From positions 1 to 53,153 of the forward strand of contig CANQMK010000005.1 in assembly GCA_947624895.1 (NCBI GenBank): a stretch of 53,153 nucleotides of DNA, given 5' to 3'. A program made the position numbers and the translations under genes. The stretch is from an uncultured Oscillospiraceae bacterium (GTDB lineage Bacteria > Bacillota > Clostridia > Oscillospirales > Oscillospiraceae). Of this stretch, positions 15,166 through 21,855 are shown one piece after another; position 1 is the first letter of the stretch, and the number at the start of each line of letters is the position of its first letter. The notes under the pieces were generated by a model. The model saw nothing but the letters and a program-made list of their open reading frames with translations, was not told the origin of the DNA and ran no database searches.

Positions 15166-16590
15166 CTAAATCAGGTTGCCGACGTTGAACGCCGACCGTG
15201 TCTCGATCTCTGCGAAGGCGTTCGCCGCCGCATCGACCATATCCTTGAACTTCCCCTCCGGGAAGTTTTCGAGCTGGGTCAGGAACATCTCGTTCCACTC
15301 TCCGTAGAGCAGGTCTACGTTGCCGCCCTGCCACTGAGCGGCGAAGGGCTCGGCTCTGGCCTCCTTGCTTCCGCTTTCCAGCTCGGTCGTGACATCGAAC
15401 CCTGCCAGATACCTTCTGTACGTCTGGGCCTGGTCTTTGCCGGCCTGGCCGGGATCCTGCGGCAGCCTGATACGGACACGCTTGTGAGCGGCCAAATCAG
15501 TCTGGGCGGTCAGTTTGATGGTCTTCCGCACGTCATCGGCGGACATCTGCTTGTTGATGACATCGGCAACGATGTACCGGCCATTCTTCCGCTTGCCCAT
15601 AAGGACGCCGGCGGTATAGGCCGGGTCGCCGCCTTTGTCCTTCTCGGAGGCGGCAAGGTCCCAGCACCGCACCCACTGAATGACATCGTCCGGGATGACG
15701 GTGAGGTACTCGCCCACCTGCGTCCGCTTGAAGTAGAGGCCGGCGGCGGCCTTGATCTTCCAGTTGCCCTTCAGCAGACGCTCTCTCTGGATTTCAGGCA
15801 GAGCCTTCAGGTTTGCCAGGTAGCCGGGGTCAACCCGCAGAAGCTCCGTGTTGTCGTAGACCGACGACATGATGAAGGTCACAGACTTCGGCTCGTGGAG
15901 CTCTTCCTCGGTCACGAGGTTGAACTGCTCTATCAGGTCTTCCCTGGTGTCTGCCCAGTAAATCTTCTCATCACGGCGGAGCATCCAGCGGATGACGCCG
16001 GAACGCTCCGGGATGGGATAGCCGGTGTCCTGGTCGATCCACCAAGAGATGAACCTTGCTACCCAGCTATCGGCGTCCGGGTTGCAGGTGGCACGGACGA
16101 AGGGCTTCACGCCGCACATTGACCGGTTTCGGGAGAGCATATAAAAGAACATATTCTCCGAGAAATGGGTCAGCTCGTCGAAGCCGATGTAGCAGATCTG
16201 GGAGCCTTGCCAGTTCTCCAGCTCATCCTCACGCTCGATGTGGGCGAAGGACACCTTTCCGAGTGGGTTGCCGTCCTTGTCGTTGAAGGACCACGACCCG
16301 TCTGATATTTTCCGCTGGGCGCCCTTGATGCCGCTGTACATCCTGCCGGCTTCTTCCCAAAGACCGCCCTGGCTGAAAATCTGCTTGTAGTTCTTTCTGA
16401 AGATCGTGCAGCCGAAGCCCTTCACGTTCTTGTATCTCAATGCCGACAGCAGCAGGCCGTAGGTTTTACCGCCGCCGGCCGCTCCGCCGTAGATACAAAT
16501 ATCCGCAGAGGACGCAAGGAACGCCTCTTGCGGACCGGGTTGTGGCCTCAGAACACGAACCTTCTTGTCAGGAGCCTTGCTGCTGCCCAT
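15166..16590 (-). CDS. terL: terminase large subunit
   Basis: A 474-residue packaging motor. Walker A is GGAAGGGKT at residues 35-43, Walker B is within CYIGFDELTHF, and ATCNPD resembles the coupling motif. The C-terminal RNase H-like nuclease begins around residue 310 with WDLAASEKD and continues to late acidic residues (FKDMVDAAANAFAEI). It cuts concatemeric DNA and pumps it through the portal using ATP. It overlaps the small-subunit gene by 23 nt and precedes the portal gene. Length is normal and all key motifs are present. Confidence 0.95.
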   Translation of the reverse strand: MGSSKAPDKKVRVLRPQPGPQEAFLASSADICIYGGAAGGGKTYGLLLSALRYKNVKGFGCTIFRKNYKQIFSQGGLWEEAGRMYSGIKGAQRKISDGSWSFNDKDGNPLGKVSFAHIEREDELENWQGSQICYIGFDELTHFSENMFFYMLSRNRSMCGVKPFVRATCNPDADSWVARFISWWIDQDTGYPIPERSGVIRWMLRRDEKIYWADTREDLIEQFNLVTEEELHEPKSVTFIMSSVYDNTELLRVDPGYLANLKALPEIQRERLLKGNWKIKAAAGLYFKRTQVGEYLTVIPDDVIQWVRCWDLAASEKDKGGDPAYTAGVLMGKRKNGRYIVADVINKQMSADDVRKTIKLTAQTDLAAHKRVRIRLPQDPGQAGKDQAQTYRRYLAGFDVTTELESGSKEARAEPFAAQWQGGNVDLLYGEWNEMFLTQLENFPEGKFKDMVDAAANAFAEIETRSAFNVGNLI

Positions 16591-17053
16591 CTTCGGCGTC
16601 CCGTCCGTTCGCAGGGAGATAAATCAGCACGTCCTCAGAGTCATCGCCGGCGGAGAGGGCGACTTCCTGACGCTGCGACCAGTGGGCTCGCTTTCGGTTG
16701 TTGAGCCAGTACATACACGCCATCGTGTCCGGCGCAATGTGCTTCTCGGTGTTCTTGACACGGATGGGCTTCACGCTGCCATCCTTGGGGTCGTGCTCGA
16801 TAATCTTCTCAGTGTCGGTCACCGTGTAACCGACGGCTCGCTGGTAAAGGGATTTCTCGACCTTGGCGTCGGCGATGTCCTTCCCTTGGGCGACAGCATC
16901 CGCAAGGCTCTTGTACTGCTGCTTCCACCGGATGAACGTCCTGACCGTGATGCCGAAGGCTTCAGCGATCTCGTCGTTCGTGGCGCCCTTGATAGCCAGC
17001 GACCAGGCCCAATCGTCGTGGTAGGCCGGATTATACTTGCTTGGGGCTGGCAT
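16568..17053 (-). CDS. terS: terminase small subunit
   Basis: A 161-residue protein with an N-terminal helix-turn-helix (KGATNDEIAEAFGITVRTFI) followed by WKQQYKSLADAVAQGKD and a helical oligomerisation region, the usual layout of TerS, which recognises the pac/cos site and loads TerL. ATG 17053 follows GAGGGATAGG. The gene overlaps terL. A general phage HTH protein would be the alternative, but the position directly before terL is decisive. Confidence 0.85.
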   Translation of the reverse strand: MPAPSKYNPAYHDDWAWSLAIKGATNDEIAEAFGITVRTFIRWKQQYKSLADAVAQGKDIADAKVEKSLYQRAVGYTVTDTEKIIEHDPKDGSVKPIRVKNTEKHIAPDTMACMYWLNNRKRAHWSQRQEVALSAGDDSEDVLIYLPANGRDAEDGQQQGS

Positions 17054-17063
17054 ATCCTATCCC

Positions 17064-17981
17064 TCACTTTCCTTCGAGGTAGCTCGTAGCGAGCATCTCG
17101 ATCAACTGCCACCGGTTCTTGCTGGTGATCTGGCCCTCCTTCTCCGCTTTCTTGATGGCCTTGGTGATGACCTCGGCAGACTCCGCCGGAATGGCATTGC
17201 TGCCAAAGAGCTTGGTCAGGTACGTCCATTCCTCCTCTTCATCGAAACCAACGTCGTCCATCTTTTCCCTGACCGCCTCGATCATGGAGTGGATGGCGGC
17301 GCCCACGTTGCGGATGTCGGAGAACTTCTGATACCGGGCCAGCGTTTCCACAAAGCCCTTGCACTGTTCGTAGGCGGCCACACCGATAATCTCCGGGGAT
17401 GTACTCTCCAGGTTCTTGATGAGGGCCTCCATGTCCTGCACCTGATGGGGCAGGAACGTGAACGTGATATTCTTAAAGTCGAAATGCACCGCCGGCGACA
17501 GGAGCTTATCGTACTGCTCCATCGGCTCCTTCATGATGTCCTTGCCGACGTAGCTCTCCAGCATATCATCCACGTCGTCCAGCATCTTGCAGATCTCTTT
17601 CAACACGTCCTGGTCGTCGAAGCCGCTGATGGCGTTGTGGGCCAACTGCTTCGAGGCGATCTTGCTCCGGGAGAGGCCGCTCACGTCGATGATGACGATG
17701 ATTTCCTTCATTCCGGCGGCTCTGGCGCTCTTGATGCGGTGGTGGCCGGAAACGACTTCCAGGACGCCGTCCTTCTCGGCGAGGAACGGCAGGCTCTCAA
17801 GCTGGCCCCTGTTCTTGATGTTGGCGGTCAACTGGTCCTGCATTTCCTTCTTCATGATCCGGGCGTTGATGTCCTGCTCCCGGACGCAGTCGATATTCAC
17901 CTTGGCGATGATGAGCCCGTGGCCCATGTCGTAAATCTTCTCGTAGGCGGGCGTCACTTTTGCTGTCTGCTCTCCTGCCAT
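17064..17981 (-). CDS. ParB/Srx-like N-terminal domain protein
   Basis: A 305-residue protein. Residues about 35-110 form a ParB/sulfiredoxin-like nucleotide-binding domain, with the motif VVSGHHRIKSARAAGMKE and preceding KNRGQLESLPFLAEKDG. The rest is helical with no recognised DNA-binding domain. The start ATG 17981 (behind GGAGGGAAAGG) overlaps the end of the methylase gene by 28 nt, so the two are coupled. Phages often place ParB-domain proteins beside DNA methylases and terminases, where roles in DNA modification or packaging are suspected rather than proven. Confidence 0.85.
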   Translation of the reverse strand: MAGEQTAKVTPAYEKIYDMGHGLIIAKVNIDCVREQDINARIMKKEMQDQLTANIKNRGQLESLPFLAEKDGVLEVVSGHHRIKSARAAGMKEIIVIIDVSGLSRSKIASKQLAHNAISGFDDQDVLKEICKMLDDVDDMLESYVGKDIMKEPMEQYDKLLSPAVHFDFKNITFTFLPHQVQDMEALIKNLESTSPEIIGVAAYEQCKGFVETLARYQKFSDIRNVGAAIHSMIEAVREKMDDVGFDEEEEWTYLTKLFGSNAIPAESAEVITKAIKKAEKEGQITSKNRWQLIEMLATSYLEGK

Positions 17982-19348
17982 TTCCTTTCCCTCCTAAGCC
18001 ATTCGGCAAGTGTGGCCTTCTCGTCCCTATCCCTAACGAGGTCGGCCTCATAGGTCAGCTTATATCCGTTCTGGGCATCGGTCTGGCGGTTCACCAGCTT
18101 CATGATGCCCCGCACCTCTTTGTTCTCGGCGTACTTGGTCAGCATGGCCGTCCGCATCTTGACGACCTTCTCCTGGTCTATCTCGTCCAGAAGGGTGTCA
18201 ACAAAGCACCGGTTCTGGGCGAGCATATAGCAGAGCCGCCCCAGGCGGTACTTCTCGTGCGGAGCCTTCATCACATACCACACGAAGATGGAGTCAGCCG
18301 CCATCTTGGAGATGCCGAACACTGCGGCCACATAGCCGTCGATCAGGAGGGCTCTGTTCCAGGTGGCCTGGGAGCCCACGAAATTGTGCGTCCACAGCAT
18401 CCGGTAATACTGGGCGTTGGCGCCGGCAATCGGGATGACCTGCACGGTGCTTTGCTCCGTGATCTCGTAGTCGAGCGGGAGCATGGAGCACTTCAGCGGC
18501 TCCAGCTTGCCTTCCGCCGGGCGTTTTATCTTCTTGCCGTTGGCGAGGGCCACAGCCTCTTCCTCCCGGTTGGTCGTGATGTAGGAGGTGATGTCCGCCC
18601 GTGTGCCAGACCTGGCGAAAATCGTGTGGCCGACGGCTTCGCCCTGCTTCTTCTCCTGGTAGCAAAGCAGCAGAGCCGGGGCATCCATCATCAGGTCGTA
18701 TAGGGCCTGGTGGCCGGTCTCCGGGTCGAACATCCCGTAGGACGGCTCCTTCCAGGTCATCTTCCCCTGGGTGTCGTAAAACTTCTCGTAGCCGGCGAAG
18801 TACGTCGGCGGGTTCGCCACAATGATGGTGTGCGGGTCGTCCATGACCTCCTTGATGTGCTCCCACATATCCAGAGGCCGGTAGCTCATACCGCCCAGCA
18901 GGCTCTTGGTCGCCTCAAGCTGACGGCGGATGCTCTCGATATGCTCCTCTCTCCTCACCTTCAGGTCACGCAGGATGTTGTGGTAATACTCGTTCCCTGC
19001 GTTCTTCGATGTCCGTAGATAGATTTGGGCATACAGCGCCACGGCGGGGTCAAGCAGCTCCTCGTCGGTGAAGCCCTGGGCGTGGATCTCCAGCGGCGCA
19101 AGGGACTGGTCGGTAATGGCGTAGCCCATCACCGAAGTCATCATGTTCACGTCGCTGGTCTCGATCTGCTCAGGCTTGAACCCCGACTGGATTGCCAGAT
19201 TTGCCATAGCGAAGGTGCCGGCGCATGGCTCTACGAACCTCGTGTACCCGGACTGCCTGGCGGTCTTGATGAGCTCGATTAAGAACTGCTGCTCGACACC
19301 GTTCAGGCACCCCAGGAACATCGCCCCTGGGTCCATAAAAAACGCCAC
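17954..19348 (-). CDS. putative adenine-specific DNA methyltransferase
   Basis: A 464-residue protein with a SAM-binding motif FVEPCAGTFAMANLAI, a motif-II-like SDVN, and a catalytic-type motif IIVANPPTYF. The NPPT differs from the usual DPPY/NPPY in its last position, which may mark an altered or inactive enzyme. Expected reaction: methyl transfer from SAM to adenine in DNA, giving SAH. It is coupled to the ParB-like gene downstream and lies near genes for SAM synthesis and SAH removal. The most likely job is protecting phage DNA from host restriction. Target sequence cannot be told from the gene. Confidence 0.75.
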   Translation of the reverse strand: MAFFMDPGAMFLGCLNGVEQQFLIELIKTARQSGYTRFVEPCAGTFAMANLAIQSGFKPEQIETSDVNMMTSVMGYAITDQSLAPLEIHAQGFTDEELLDPAVALYAQIYLRTSKNAGNEYYHNILRDLKVRREEHIESIRRQLEATKSLLGGMSYRPLDMWEHIKEVMDDPHTIIVANPPTYFAGYEKFYDTQGKMTWKEPSYGMFDPETGHQALYDLMMDAPALLLCYQEKKQGEAVGHTIFARSGTRADITSYITTNREEEAVALANGKKIKRPAEGKLEPLKCSMLPLDYEITEQSTVQVIPIAGANAQYYRMLWTHNFVGSQATWNRALLIDGYVAAVFGISKMAADSIFVWYVMKAPHEKYRLGRLCYMLAQNRCFVDTLLDEIDQEKVVKMRTAMLTKYAENKEVRGIMKLVNRQTDAQNGYKLTYEADLVRDRDEKATLAEWLRRERKWQESRQQK

Positions 19349-19382
19349 TGTTCTGACCTCCTTCTTGACTTGAAAACGCCAA

Positions 19383-19410
19383 AGGGCAACGACCTTTCAG
19401 CCGTTGCCCT
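19383..19410 (-). terminator. hairpin between nucleosidase and methylase genes
   Basis: AGGGCAACG and CGTTGCCCT form a perfect 9-bp stem with a 10-nt loop, between the nucleosidase stop (19428) and the methylase start (19348). TTTGGCGTTTT follows on the - strand, a weak tract, so termination is probably partial. Confidence 0.6.
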
Positions 19411-19427
19411 CCGATGCGGTTTTCTCT

Positions 19428-20099
19428 TTACAGCTCGTCGATGATCTGGTCGAGGATGTCCAGACAGGCTCTTGCCGTCCGGTCCTTCTCGTCCCAGTAT
19501 TCCGAGGCGCCACCCCTAACGCCATCGGACACCGTCTTGATGAACAGGCAGGGCACCCGGTTCCGGTCGCAGGTCAGCAGGATCGCCGCCGCTTCCATGT
19601 CGCAGATGTCCGCTCCGAACTTCTCATAGAGCCGGAGCTTCTCCTCCGGGTCGTCCATGAACTTGTCGCCGGAGGCGCAGGTCACTCTCCGCAGGTCCGA
19701 GCGGGAGGCCGTGGCCTTGTCGACCAGCTCCTTATCCACCGGGAGCCAGGTCTCCGGGTACTCCAGATACCGGCCGGCCGGGACACCGTCCACCGATGAG
19801 ATGTCGTACTGGTGGTGGACCACCCTCTCAACGATGCACGTCTCCCCTGCCTTCAGGTCTTCTGTGCAGGCCCCCACTACGCCGTAATTGATGACCGTAG
19901 CGACCTCGTAGCGGTCGATAAGGTATTGGGTTGCGGCGGCGGCGAAAATCTCACCTGCGCCGCTGTGGAGGGCGTAGACTTGGCATTGGCGGGTTTGATA
20001 AAGCACTGTGCCGTGGCCGTCCTGGAGATCATAGCCCTCACCGTATTTCTGGCGGAGGGCTTCGTCCTCCACCGCAACGATCAAGCCTATCTTCTTCAT
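19428..20099 (-). CDS. MTA/SAH (5'-deoxyadenosine) nucleosidase-like protein
   Basis: A 223-residue protein of the nucleoside phosphorylase fold. ATG 20099 follows GAGGAG; a longer start is not needed. The three residues that define MTA/SAH nucleosidases are present: Glu11 (VAVEDEA), Glu169 in DMEAAAIL and Asp192 in KTVSDGV, plus SGAGEIFAAAATQYL and HHQYDIS. Such enzymes split S-adenosylhomocysteine, methylthioadenosine and 5'-deoxyadenosine to adenine and a thio- or deoxyribose. In this phage it would remove the by-products of its methylase and radical-SAM protein. A purine/uridine phosphorylase-like activity is the alternative. A terminator precedes it and a hairpin follows. Confidence 0.85.
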   Translation of the reverse strand: MKKIGLIVAVEDEALRQKYGEGYDLQDGHGTVLYQTRQCQVYALHSGAGEIFAAAATQYLIDRYEVATVINYGVVGACTEDLKAGETCIVERVVHHQYDISSVDGVPAGRYLEYPETWLPVDKELVDKATASRSDLRRVTCASGDKFMDDPEEKLRLYEKFGADICDMEAAAILLTCDRNRVPCLFIKTVSDGVRGGASEYWDEKDRTARACLDILDQIIDEL

Positions 20100-20120
20100 G
20101 GTGTCTCCTCGATGCAAAGT

Positions 20121-20146
20121 AAAAGGCAGCCGGATAACCGACTGCC
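20121..20146 (-). terminator. intrinsic terminator of the RNA cluster
   Basis: GGCAGTCGG and CCGGCTGCC (one mismatch) form a stem with a TTAT loop, followed on the - strand by TTTTACTTT. It lies 11 bases beyond the last cloverleaf RNA and before the nucleosidase gene. Confidence 0.75.
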
Positions 20147-20156
20147 TCCCTCAGTA

Positions 20157-20229
20157 TGGACCGGGCCCCAGCTTATGAGGCTGGAACTCCCATCGGGTAG
20201 ATGGGCGTGATGCCTTTCACCAGGCCCGG
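20157..20229 (-). tRNA. noncanonical tRNA-Gly-like RNA 1 (anticodon position ACC)
   Basis: A 73-nt perfect cloverleaf with encoded CCA. Acceptor CCGGGCC/GGCCCGG, discriminator U, D-stem GTGA/TCAC, anticodon stem CCCAT/ATGGG with loop CTACCCG, variable AGTT, T-stem CCAGC/GCTGG with loop CTCATAA. U73 and an NCC anticodon fit glycine tRNAs. The D-loop (AAGGCA) and T-loop lack the usual signatures, and position 37 is a pyrimidine, so ordinary decoding is doubtful. Confidence 0.6.
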
Positions 20230-20232
20230 AGA

Positions 20233-20303
20233 TGGACCGGGGCCCCACGATGAGGTGAGAACTCTCGGCAGGGAGCCGAGCGTGATACTTTCACCAACCC
20301 CGG
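20233..20303 (-). tRNA. noncanonical tRNA-Gly-like RNA 2 (anticodon position CCC)
   Basis: A 71-nt cloverleaf with encoded CCA, separated by 3 nt from each neighbour copy. Acceptor CCGGGGT/GCCCCGG, U73, D-stem GTGA/TCAC, anticodon stem CTCGG/CCGAG with loop CTCCCTG, variable AGTT, T-stem CTCAC/GTGGG with the 6-nt loop CTCATC. The acceptor, anticodon and T-stem sequences differ from copy 1 yet still pair, which is strong evidence for selected RNA structure. Confidence 0.6.
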
Positions 20304-20306
20304 ATA

Positions 20307-20380
20307 TGGACCGGAACCCTGCTTGCGGGGCAGGAACTCCCTCCAGGAAGGAGGGCGTGATGCACTTTCACCAGTTCCGG
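20307..20380 (-). tRNA. noncanonical tRNA-Gly-like RNA 3 (anticodon position TCC)
   Basis: A 74-nt cloverleaf with encoded CCA. Acceptor CCGGAAC/GTTCCGG, U73, D-stem GTGA/TCAC, anticodon stem CCCTC/GAGGG with loop CTTCCTG, variable AGTT, T-stem CCTGC/GCAGG with loop CCCGCAA. The same scaffold as copies 1 and 2, with covarying stems and changed anticodon first base. Confidence 0.6.
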
Positions 20381-20383
20381 GTA

Positions 20384-20474
20384 TGGCAAGCAGTTTCTCG
20401 ACTTACTCAGGTCGTGCCCAGGGAGCCGTTGGACTGGCTCCGTACAGGTCTTGTAACTTCACGATGGCCTGCCC
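20384..20474 (-). ncRNA. degenerate tRNA-like RNA (Trp-type anticodon CCA?)
   Basis: Ends in G-CCA three bases before copy 3, as if part of the same tandem series. A stem GGAGCC/GGCTCC encloses AGTCCAAC, which would present anticodon CCA, and CGAC/GTCG encloses CTGAGTAA at the T-arm position. The acceptor (GGGCAG against CTGCTT) needs two G-U pairs, and the D-arm is not clear. G73 fits tryptophan tRNA. It may be a tRNA relic or another structured RNA. Confidence 0.35.
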
Positions 20475-20497
20475 CTGGAAGCTACCGAAGCGGGGCT

Positions 20498-20582
20498 TGG
20501 TGTCGGCGTCCGGGCTTGAACCGGAACGGATCTATCCACCGCCTTTTGAGGGCGGCGTGTCTGCCAATTCCACCACACCGAC
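20498..20582 (-). tRNA. tRNA-Leu(CAA)
   Basis: A canonical class II tRNA with encoded CCA. Acceptor GTCGGTG/CGCCGAC, discriminator A, D-loop GAATTGGCAGA with the GG pair, anticodon stem CCGCC/GGCGG with loop CTCAAAA (anticodon CAA), a short GGAT/ATCC variable arm, and T-arm TCCGG/CCGGA with the standard TTCAAGC loop. Its normal loops contrast with those of the neighbouring Gly-like RNAs. Confidence 0.92.
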
Positions 20583-20588
20583 TTATAT

Positions 20589-20701
20589 GTGCGGGTGAGG
20601 ATTTGTCACCTCACATGGTTGCTCCTCCTGCTGTGCCTGCTCTATTTCAGCGACGACTTAGCAACCTTACAGTGTAGCGTCTACCTATTCCGCCACCGCA
20701 C
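20589..20701 (-). ncRNA. tRNA-like element, class II type, possibly a pseudogene
   Basis: The ends form an acceptor-like stem (GTGCGG with CCGCAC). The 5' part has a good Leu/Tyr-type D-arm (GCGGAATAGGTAGACGC) and the 3' part has TGAGG/CCTCA enclosing TGACAAAT, an 8-nt variant of the T-loop. Between them ACTGTAAG sits in a poor anticodon-type stem, followed by about 40 extra bases flanked by GGTTGCT/AGCAACC. No CCA is encoded. Length (113 nt) and loop defects suggest decay or an insertion. Confidence 0.4.
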
Positions 20702-20702
20702 T

Positions 20703-20773
20703 TGGTCTCCGCTTAGATTGTCACACGCCACCTCGGCCCCGCTTGCGGAACTCTGGCGCAGTTTTCAGCGAAG
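20703..20773 (-). ncRNA. possible degenerate tRNA-like element with CCA end
   Basis: CTTCGCT pairs with AGCGGAG (one G-U) and is followed by A-CCA; AACT/AGTT could be a D-stem. No convincing anticodon or T-arm can be drawn. It is listed because it is the right length, keeps CCA and abuts the next tRNA-like element. Confidence 0.2.
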
Positions 20774-20819
20774 TTGCCACTTTTTCAGGTCCCCACTGTC
20801 GCAGGGGCTCTCGCCGTCC

Positions 20820-21092
20820 TCAGTTGACGGAGTCCTTCAGGGCCTTGCCGGGCTTGAACACCGGCGCCTTGCAGGCGGGGATCTCGATGGCCTCGTTGGT
20901 CCGAGGATTGCGGCCGGTGCGGGCGGCACGGGTCTTGACCTCGAAGTTGCCGAAGCCCACGATCTTGACGGTATCGCCCCTCGCCAGGGCATCGGTGATG
21001 GTGCTGATGACGGCGTTGACAGCCTCTTCGCTGGTCTGCTTGGGGATGCCGGCCTTCTCGGCCACGGCGTTGATGAGTTCCTGCTTGTTCAT
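20820..21092 (-). CDS. hup: HU-family DNA-binding protein
   Basis: A 90-residue protein, the standard HU length. ATG 21092 follows AAGGAGG. It shows MNKQELINAVAEKAGIPK, VKIVGFGNFEVKTRAARTGR and NPRTNEAIEIPACKAPVFKPGKALKD, including the DNA-intercalating-arm region RNPRTNE. HU bends and compacts DNA and helps recombination and initiation. This is a phage copy, downstream of the DUF488-like gene and upstream of the RNA cluster. The host is expected to have its own. Confidence 0.95.
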   Translation of the reverse strand: MNKQELINAVAEKAGIPKQTSEEAVNAVISTITDALARGDTVKIVGFGNFEVKTRAARTGRNPRTNEAIEIPACKAPVFKPGKALKDSVN

Positions 21093-21119
21093 GCTCTTGT
21101 CCTCCTTCACGGTGCCCTG

Positions 21120-21581
21120 TCAGAACAGGGTGATTTGTGTGTTGGTCTCTTCCTCGGCGGACATGGCCGCCTTCTTCGGTTGCTTCAGAGGCTCCGCCTC
21201 CTCCAGCTCCTCAATGACCTCGCCGGTCTTCCGATGCCACCACTCAGCGAACAGCGTCCGGTGACACCACTGCTCAGGCTTGCGGATGTCCTCGAAGCAA
21301 AGGAGCACCAGGGACTTCCCTTCCTCCTGAGCCTTCCTGTCGAGCCGCTGGACGATGCCGATAATCTTATCGGTGCCGATGTCCTCCAGCTTCTTGAAGT
21401 ACGCCTCGCAGTACGGCTCATACTCCATCTTGAGCATGAAGCCCTTGGGAGCTAAAGCGTAGCACTGCTCCCGGAGTTCATACCCCAGGGGAAACTTCGG
21501 GGTGCCGATGCTGATGCCCACCGGGTAGTACCCCTCGCCACGAAGCGTCTTGTTGCCGTACCTGGCCGTGTAAATTGCCAT
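21120..21581 (-). CDS. DUF488-like protein
   Basis: A 153-residue protein with YTARYGNKTLRGEGYYPVGIS at the start and LVLLCFEDIRKPEQWCHRTL in the middle; the LLCFE...CHR signature is that of DUF488 proteins, whose function is unknown. The C-terminal 35 residues are charged and end in TQITLF. It is the first gene behind a good promoter at 21611-21638 and precedes the HU gene by 27 nt. Confidence 0.7.
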   Translation of the reverse strand: MAIYTARYGNKTLRGEGYYPVGISIGTPKFPLGYELREQCYALAPKGFMLKMEYEPYCEAYFKKLEDIGTDKIIGIVQRLDRKAQEEGKSLVLLCFEDIRKPEQWCHRTLFAEWWHRKTGEVIEELEEAEPLKQPKKAAMSAEEETNTQITLF

Positions 21582-21610
21582 TCAAAATGCCTCCTGAATA
21601 TCTATACTTT

Positions 21611-21638
21611 ATTATACCACATACACCGCCTAAAGCAA
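21611..21638 (-). promoter_or_regulatory. extended -10 promoter for the DUF488-HU-RNA unit
   Basis: On the - strand TTGCTT is followed after 16 bp by TGG-TATAAT, a perfect -10 with extended TGn. The start would be about 25 nt upstream of the DUF488-like ATG. It can drive DUF488-like, hup and the tRNA cluster down to the terminator at 20121-20146. In the rest of the 21,582-21,855 interval I see only GC-rich sequence with a short GGGGT/ACCCC hairpin and no gene. Confidence 0.75.
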
Positions 21639-21855
21639 GGTATCACGGGCTTTTTACGCATTTTTTGCGCCCTTTCGCCCTGCGGCTCTTGGCAGGTGGG
21701 GCCGGCCTTTTTATGGGGTGACATTACCCCAGCCTTGGCCCTCCGGCACCCCCGTGTCCGCTCCGCCCTCGTGATGCTGGGCGGTGGTGTGGGATGGGGC
21801 GCCTCGTGGTTCAGATACTCGGAAGCCTTTGCCAGTCAGCGCCTCTGGGGTTCGC

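Noticed and set aside
20820..21092. HU as a host gene marking a prophage boundary
   Set aside because: It lies in the middle of a continuous leftward phage region between phage-type genes and the RNA island, so a phage copy is the simpler reading.
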